Below are positions 6,041-10,245 of a DNA stretch of 10,245 nucleotides, piece by piece. Source of the stretch: an uncultured Clostridia bacterium (GTDB lineage: Bacteria > Bacillota > Clostridia > Oscillospirales > Acutalibacteraceae). How positions within the stretch are numbered: position 1 is the stretch's first letter; each line of letters opens with the position of its first letter. A program made the position numbers and the translations under genes. Under the pieces are notes generated by a model. It made no database searches and was not told the DNA's origin. It worked only from the letters and a program-made list of their open reading frames with translations. Location: contig CALDPI010000105.1 of NCBI GenBank assembly GCA_937912045.1, positions 1-10,245 on the forward strand, read 5' to 3'.

Positions 6041-7570
6041 TTAACTACGGTTTTTAATTATTTTATTGGCAAACGGTTTTACTAAATCTTTAATTTCTAA
6101 AAACGCGGTACTTCTAAAAGTTCCAACACAAAAAACCACCAAACAAATTGTAATAATTATAATACCTTTTATTATCATAAAAACAAAACTGCTCGGCAGT
6201 TTCCGTGTTACTAAAAAGCTTAAAACCACGGCTATACCGGACAAAGATGTTAACTTTGTTCTTAGCCACCAGTAACTTTTTTGTGTTTTATCGAAAACGG
6301 CTTTATAAAGAATGCGAGGTTCATACCAAACTTGAGTGAGCAACTTGGAAATCGGAGTTGCAATCAATATTCCAAACACGCCCCAAATTTTTCCTAAAAA
6401 CACCGAAAGAACAATATTAATCAAAGCCATTATCACCATTAAATATTTTACTTTTGCGAAAAGGCCGTTTGCTTCACGATATATCCAAATAGGACTAATT
6501 GTTGTCGTTATATAAAAACCTATTGAAATTGCAAAAACTTCGGGTTTGTTCATTAAAAAACCATTTCCCAACCAAAACGCAACAAAATCATTAAATAAAA
6601 GGAAGAACCCGATAAAGCCTACAGTCGCAATAAAATTATATATCAACAACATACTCTCAAACACAGAAAGCATACGACTTTTGTTGCCTGCTGCACTAAG
6701 GTTACCAACGCTACTTGTAATTGATGTTGTTATTACTGAGATAAATCCCTGTATTCCCGTTATCACAAGCATATAATTAGAATAAATTCCAACTGCGGCA
6801 GTGCTTACAATTATTGAAATAAGAATATTTGTAGTGTTATTTACAATTACTGTGCCAACTTTATAAATAAAAGTAGATTTTACGCTGCTAATAATTTCTT
6901 TTTTGTTAACAGTTTCGTTTTTGTGTGTTTCTTTTAAATAAGGATATCTTTTTGAACAAATAGAATTCAAAACAACAGCGCTCAAAATAGAGCTCAAAAG
7001 CGTAATAGAAACATAAATGATGTAGTTTTTCCAAATACACAAAACTGCAATGTGTGCTATTTGTAAGCAAAAACTTGTTAAAAGGGTTACGATTTTATGT
7101 AATCGATTATCCTGATTAGCGGCAAGCAGAGCTATTTGAGGTGCAGAAAAATAAGTGACAACCGAATTTAATAAAAACAAAACATAATACACAATCAGCT
7201 CGTTTTGTTTCAAATTGGAATTAACAACAAATCTTAAAAAAGGAATAAAGGCCAAGCCTATAGTTAAGACACTTATGGCTATACACACATATATCTTCTT
7301 AAAAAAAGAAAATAGCGTTGACGTTTTACTGAAATCGCCCTCGGCTGTTGGTTTGTAGAAAAAAAACTGTGTAACACTTCCTAATCCTAACTCAGCCAAC
7401 GCCAAAACGGATAATATATTACCGTATAGCCCGTTAATTCCCAAATAATCCGCAGATAAAAACTGAACAAACACTCTGCGACTCACAAAAGACAAAAGTA
7501 ATATTCCTATTTGAGCAACATACCCTATTATTAAATTCAAAAACAAATTTTTACTTCTCGAATTACCCAT
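6041..7570 (-). CDS. wzx: Wzx-type polysaccharide flippase (MOP superfamily)
   Basis: Integral membrane protein of 509 residues expected to move the undecaprenyl-linked repeat unit across the cytoplasmic membrane. It has about 12-14 hydrophobic segments along its length, an N-terminal helix followed by SRRVFVQFLSADYLGINGLYGN, and polar loops with KETHKNE near the middle, as in oligosaccharide flippases of Gram-positive capsule loci. Three in-frame ATGs compete: 7591 (19-nt overlap with the previous gene, weak AAGAAG site), 7576 (ATGA overlap, no spaced site) and 7570. I prefer 7570, because GGAAG lies 6 nt before it, it follows the previous stop by 2 nt like two other junctions here, and MGNSRSKN resembles the N-terminus of related flippases. 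The choice is not certain. The gene is AT-rich (about 35% GC on a sample line). Its presence implies Wzx/Wzy-type assembly, although no polymerase is visible. Confidence 0.9.
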   Translation of the reverse strand: MGNSRSKNLFLNLIIGYVAQIGILLLSFVSRRVFVQFLSADYLGINGLYGNILSVLALAELGLGSVTQFFFYKPTAEGDFSKTSTLFSFFKKIYVCIAISVLTIGLAFIPFLRFVVNSNLKQNELIVYYVLFLLNSVVTYFSAPQIALLAANQDNRLHKIVTLLTSFCLQIAHIAVLCIWKNYIIYVSITLLSSILSAVVLNSICSKRYPYLKETHKNETVNKKEIISSVKSTFIYKVGTVIVNNTTNILISIIVSTAAVGIYSNYMLVITGIQGFISVITTSITSSVGNLSAAGNKSRMLSVFESMLLIYNFIATVGFIGFFLLFNDFVAFWLGNGFLMNKPEVFAISIGFYITTTISPIWIYREANGLFAKVKYLMVIMALINIVLSVFLGKIWGVFGILIATPISKLLTQVWYEPRILYKAVFDKTQKSYWWLRTKLTSLSGIAVVLSFLVTRKLPSSFVFMIIKGIIIITICLVVFCVGTFRSTAFLEIKDLVKPFANKIIKNRS

Positions 7571-7572
7571 TC

Positions 7573-8739
7573 TCATCTTCCAATAATCCATTTGTAACTT
7601 CTTTTTAATCTTCTAAGCCAAAGCAATTTAGGTAAAACAAATGGTTTTTTTATGTATTTATTATTTAGTTCGCTAACAGGCATACCTTCTATAAAATCCT
7701 GCCAAAAATCGTCCTTTTCAGGAGGAGCATCAAACGGTTTTTCAAGGCAACGATTTCCTTTTTTTATATCAGAAATATCTTTTTTCTCAAAAACCATACT
7801 GTTATTTATTTCCGAAAAAAGTTTTTTGCCTTTTTCCGTATTAATCAAAACCCCCGAAACGCCTTTGTCAAAATCAGACATCCTAAAGCTTTTAGGTGAA
7901 TAACCCCAAAAATCACAAAGCGTAATATCGCTTTCACGATTTACAGAGGTATATTTACAGTTGTGACAACTTTCCCGCAAAGAAAAATTAAAATTAAATA
8001 AATTAAAATATGCGTCTTCAACAGTAGGTGTTATATAACTTTTTCCACTACAAAAATCGATTTTAACACTGCTGAAATTCCAGCAAGGTTTCTTGTATCT
8101 TAAAAAAACATTTTTAATATCGCTGACATTATTACCAGAAATCTCTTTTAAGTGTCTATTAAAAACCTCATATGAAGGCACGCCATGACAAACAACGTCA
8201 ATTGTATAAAGATTTTTGTAAGTTTTACCTAAAAAAGATTTTAACGCTGCAACTTGACATGGAGTTCCGCTAAACAAAACTAAAACTCCGCTTAAAAGTG
8301 ATTCTTTTACTTGTTTGTAAACATCGCCCGTTGCGCTTTGCACATATTTTGAACCGTTAATACGGTATAAATCCTCGGGTGTTTTTATCGCACAATGTCT
8401 TGTGTTAAAATTCTCATCCCACTCAACGCCAAAAACGATACCACCGTTTTCAAATATTTTATTTGCTGCAACCGAAAAAACTCCACCCGAAGTGCTACTT
8501 TTCCTTGTTTTACTGTTACGGTTCCAAGCCGCATAAACGTCCTGTTTTTGTTCGAGTTTTTTTGTTTTAGAGTTCTGGGGACATTTTTTAGAGCAAAGAT
8601 CACATTTTGTACAGATATCCGCATTTATACTTGGATAACAAAATCCATAGGCATCATTTATCATTTTAATTGCACCATGCGGACACAAATTCTCACACAT
8701 GCCGCAACCCGTGCACCATTCTCTAGGACAAATTGTCAT
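7573..8739 (-). CDS. Fe-S protein of the coenzyme F420 hydrogenase/dehydrogenase beta-subunit (FrhB) family, polysaccharide-locus type
   Basis: A 388-residue predicted cytoplasmic redox protein. The N-terminus carries two ferredoxin-like [4Fe-4S] motifs: C9, C12, C15, C19 in WCTGCGMCENLCP, and C43, C46, C49, C53 in CTKCDLCSKKCP. The remainder shows FrhB-type landmarks: SSTSGGVF, SGTPCQVAALK (C161), CHGVPS (C184), SCHNCKYTS (C258, C261) and DITLCDFWG (C275). The family is named from methanogen F420-reducing enzymes, but members in capsule loci usually sit beside polysaccharide pyruvyl transferases, as here, and their reaction is not established. A flavin-dependent redox change on the sugar or ketal is plausible inference. 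AGGGAG precedes the ATG by 8 nt, 12 bp after the pyruvyl transferase stop. All expected cysteines are present, so it looks functional. About 33% GC on a sample line. Confidence 0.88.
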   Translation of the reverse strand: MTICPREWCTGCGMCENLCPHGAIKMINDAYGFCYPSINADICTKCDLCSKKCPQNSKTKKLEQKQDVYAAWNRNSKTRKSSTSGGVFSVAANKIFENGGIVFGVEWDENFNTRHCAIKTPEDLYRINGSKYVQSATGDVYKQVKESLLSGVLVLFSGTPCQVAALKSFLGKTYKNLYTIDVVCHGVPSYEVFNRHLKEISGNNVSDIKNVFLRYKKPCWNFSSVKIDFCSGKSYITPTVEDAYFNLFNFNFSLRESCHNCKYTSVNRESDITLCDFWGYSPKSFRMSDFDKGVSGVLINTEKGKKLFSEINNSMVFEKKDISDIKKGNRCLEKPFDAPPEKDDFWQDFIEGMPVSELNNKYIKKPFVLPKLLWLRRLKRSYKWIIGR

Positions 8740-8751
8740 TTTGTTAACTCC

Positions 8752-9855
8752 CTACACAATATTTTGAAAAAGTTGGGGCAACTTATCATAATACTCTCGC
8801 TCGAAATAAGATTCTAATTTATAATCCGTTTCTTTAGACAAAATTTGTATGGCCATATTATAGGCTTCGTCTAAATTTTTTGCCACAAAAACATGATTAT
8901 CATAAACCCCTTCAAACCAATCTGCGCCCGTAACAACCTTATGGTCTGTTGTTTTTATGATTATAACGGGAGTTCCCGCTACCAAAGAGAAAATTGTTCC
9001 ATGATAGCGGTCGGTTATAATTAGTTTATATTTAGAATATTCTTCTATCTCAGCATTTATATATTCTTCAGCATTTAGCACTACTTTTTTTGAGTTTTTA
9101 ACTTTCGTTGTGTCAGTTCTTTTAACAGAATGTTTTTCACTCAACGATGTTATTAAATCGTTTAAATCTTCATCGCTGTAATATTTTTCTCCATCATTTC
9201 TACAACAAAATAAAATCCCGTCACGCTTATGTGTGTATTTTTTGTTTCCAATCAATGTTGTAACTATATCGGGATAACACTCAACCGAAATATCCGGGAA
9301 CATTTCTTTTGACATATTAAAAGAAATCCTATCACGCGCTAAAAATAACATTTTTTTATGACCGTTATAAACTTTCGAAGTTATTTCCTTGTTTTTTTCA
9401 TTCTTAAAAAACACAGTTTGCGGCAACATTAAAATCCTTGCATCCGGCAAAGCTTGCATCACCGCACGATGCATTTCATCGGCATAACCGCCTAAATCCG
9501 TTGTAGTATACCCGCTTTGAAGAACTATGAAATCTTCTTCTCTAAATATTCTTTGCAGCAAACCGAGGCAAGAGAAATATGTATTTACCAGCGCGTTTGT
9601 CTCTATTTCTACTACAGCTCTTTCGGGATAATGCTTCTTAAGCCAACGCCTAATACACATCCCTTGCGCTAAATCCCCTAGGTTTGCATGTGCAGGAATT
9701 CCGATATAAAAAATTCTATTTTTTTCGTTTTTGCTATTGTTCAAAACTTTTTTTGTGTGCAAAAACAATAAAAGACTTTTAACAATCTTCCTGACAAAAA
9801 CAGCCAACTTTCTAAATCCCGGTACGCTTAAAATTATTTGTTTAATTTTATGCAT
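8752..9855 (-). CDS. Polysaccharide pyruvyl transferase family protein
   Basis: A 367-residue member of the family that transfers pyruvate from phosphoenolpyruvate to a sugar of the repeat unit as a ketal. The fold landmarks are IGIPAHANLGDLAQG (HANLGD at 56-61), VLQSGYTTTDLGG, LARDRISFNMSKEMFP (R174), VECYPDIVTTL and LIITDRYHGTIFSLVAGTPVIII (D282, R283, H285). The last two correspond to the family's C-terminal substrate-binding region. The basic, hydrophobic N-terminus (residues 1-35) may associate with the membrane but is not a convincing signal peptide. Its ATG follows AGAGGAG by about 6 nt and overlaps the end of the glycosyltransferase gene by 8 bp. Some family members in capsule loci have other or unproven acceptors, so the exact reaction is inferred. 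Pairing with the FrhB-like gene is a recurring arrangement. Confidence 0.88.
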   Translation of the reverse strand: MHKIKQIILSVPGFRKLAVFVRKIVKSLLLFLHTKKVLNNSKNEKNRIFYIGIPAHANLGDLAQGMCIRRWLKKHYPERAVVEIETNALVNTYFSCLGLLQRIFREEDFIVLQSGYTTTDLGGYADEMHRAVMQALPDARILMLPQTVFFKNEKNKEITSKVYNGHKKMLFLARDRISFNMSKEMFPDISVECYPDIVTTLIGNKKYTHKRDGILFCCRNDGEKYYSDEDLNDLITSLSEKHSVKRTDTTKVKNSKKVVLNAEEYINAEIEEYSKYKLIITDRYHGTIFSLVAGTPVIIIKTTDHKVVTGADWFEGVYDNHVFVAKNLDEAYNMAIQILSKETDYKLESYFEREYYDKLPQLFQNIV

Positions 9856-10245
9856 TTGAATCTCCTCTATTATATAGCTTTACATACTCCTCAAATTTAT
9901 CATTCATATCATAACTTTTAGCTTTTTCAAGGCACGCTTCTTTTGTGAACGGTTTTTGCTCACTAATTCTTATAATCTCATTATAAAGCGCGTCTATATC
10001 ATCCCTAGGAACAACAGTGCCACACGCTTCGTCAAGCATTTCGGGGCTGCCTCCTGTATTAAAGGTTACAACAGGCGTACCACAGGCAACCGACTCCATA
10101 TTAACCGTTGGATAGGTGTCTTCTCTCGTTGGATTGACAAATAAATCTGCCGCAGAATAAATCTCTGCAAGTTCCCTTTGGTTCTGCGTACGGTGGATAG
10201 ACAAAATATTATCCGGCAGCAACTTATCTACATTCTGATCTGTGC
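9848..10245 (-). CDS. Glycosyltransferase, GT4 family, C-terminal part (cut by the window edge)
   Basis: Only the last 131 or so residues are visible; the frame stays open to the window edge, so the apparent start at TTG 10222 is an artefact. The visible part is the C-terminal nucleotide-sugar-binding domain of a GT-B glycosyltransferase. LAEIYSAADLFVNPTREDTYPTVNMESVACGTPVVTF is the GT4 core region, with a D-x7-E arrangement where many family members have E-x7-E, followed by TGGSPEML and CGTVV. The enzyme would add a sugar to the lipid-linked repeat unit at the cytoplasmic membrane face. The donor sugar cannot be read from this part; L-FucNAc is one possibility only because its synthesis genes are in the same operon. 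The stop overlaps the pyruvyl transferase start by 8 bp (ATGCATAA), which suggests translational coupling. Confidence 0.9.
   Translation of the reverse strand, partial: TDQNVDKLLPDNILSIHRTQNQRELAEIYSAADLFVNPTREDTYPTVNMESVACGTPVVTFNTGGSPEMLDEACGTVVPRDDIDALYNEIIRISEQKPFTKEACLEKAKSYDMNDKFEEYVKLYNRGDSNA

Larger units (their letters stand above)
1451..10245 (-). other. 3' portion of a capsule/exopolysaccharide biosynthesis operon
   Basis: Eight consecutive minus-strand genes run from the glycosyltransferase at the window edge to capG. Junctions are: 8-bp overlap, 12-bp gap, 2-bp gap (or an overlap, depending on the flippase start), 23-bp gap, 2-bp gap, 3-bp gap and 2-bp gap. None of the gaps can hold a terminator plus promoter. 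A single terminator follows capG. The content (FucNAc nucleotide-sugar synthesis, flippase, glycosyltransferase, decoration enzymes) fits one pathway. The initiating transferase, polymerase and the operon promoter must lie upstream, outside the window. Confidence 0.88.

Noticed and set aside
7573..8739. Reading the gene as evidence for an F420-dependent methanogen or hydrogenase
   Set aside because: FrhB-family proteins with this two-ferredoxin N-terminus are common in bacterial polysaccharide loci. No hydrogenase subunits are nearby, and the neighbours are capsule genes.
8395..8817. Plus-strand open frame of 140 codons
   Set aside because: It overlaps the Fe-S motif region of the FrhB-like gene on the opposite strand. 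The cysteine-rich look is a reflection of the real gene, and there is no domain.

Overview
The window looks like chromosomal DNA from a low-GC Gram-positive bacterium, most likely a Clostridia-class (gut-type) Firmicute. The reasons are strong AGGAG-type ribosome binding sites, tightly packed genes, the CapE/CapF/CapG enzyme set, and a LuxR-type regulator with an excisionase-like N-terminal domain. This placement is inference; there is no rRNA or other phylogenetic marker. Every credible gene is on the minus strand, so the biology reads from right to left.

Positions 10245 down to 1451 are the 3' part of a capsule/exopolysaccharide operon that begins outside the window. In transcription order it holds: the C-terminal end of a GT4 glycosyltransferase (cut by the window edge), a polysaccharide pyruvyl transferase-family protein, an Fe-S protein of the coenzyme F420 hydrogenase beta-subunit (FrhB) family, a Wzx-type flippase, CapE, a nucleotidyltransferase-family protein (NTP_transf_5 type), CapF and CapG. 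Adjacent genes overlap by up to 8 bp or are 2 to 23 bp apart, and no internal terminator is evident. A clear intrinsic terminator (about 1419-1449) starts directly after capG.

CapE, CapF and CapG together are the known route from UDP-GlcNAc to UDP-N-acetyl-L-fucosamine. The polymer built here therefore probably contains L-FucNAc. The pyruvyl transferase and the Fe-S protein suggest further decoration of the repeat unit, and the flippase would export the lipid-linked unit. The initiating transferase, the polymerase, chain-length control and most glycosyltransferases are not in view and should lie upstream (beyond 10245).

Positions 1450 to 1290 are a compact control region: the capsule terminator, a sigma-70-type promoter (1387-1415), then a leader of about 90 nt carrying two copies of a 20-bp direct repeat that flank a small inverted repeat. 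Positions 1289 to 42 encode a separately transcribed 415-residue regulator with an N-terminal MerR/excisionase-like helix-turn-helix and a C-terminal LuxR-type helix-turn-helix. Hand counts on sample lines give about 50-60% GC in the regulator, about 37-50% in capE-capG, and about 33-35% in the flippase and FrhB-like genes. This mosaic is typical of exchangeable polysaccharide loci. I see no RNA genes, CRISPR arrays, insertion sequences or phage genes, and no gene-free stretch longer than about 160 bp.
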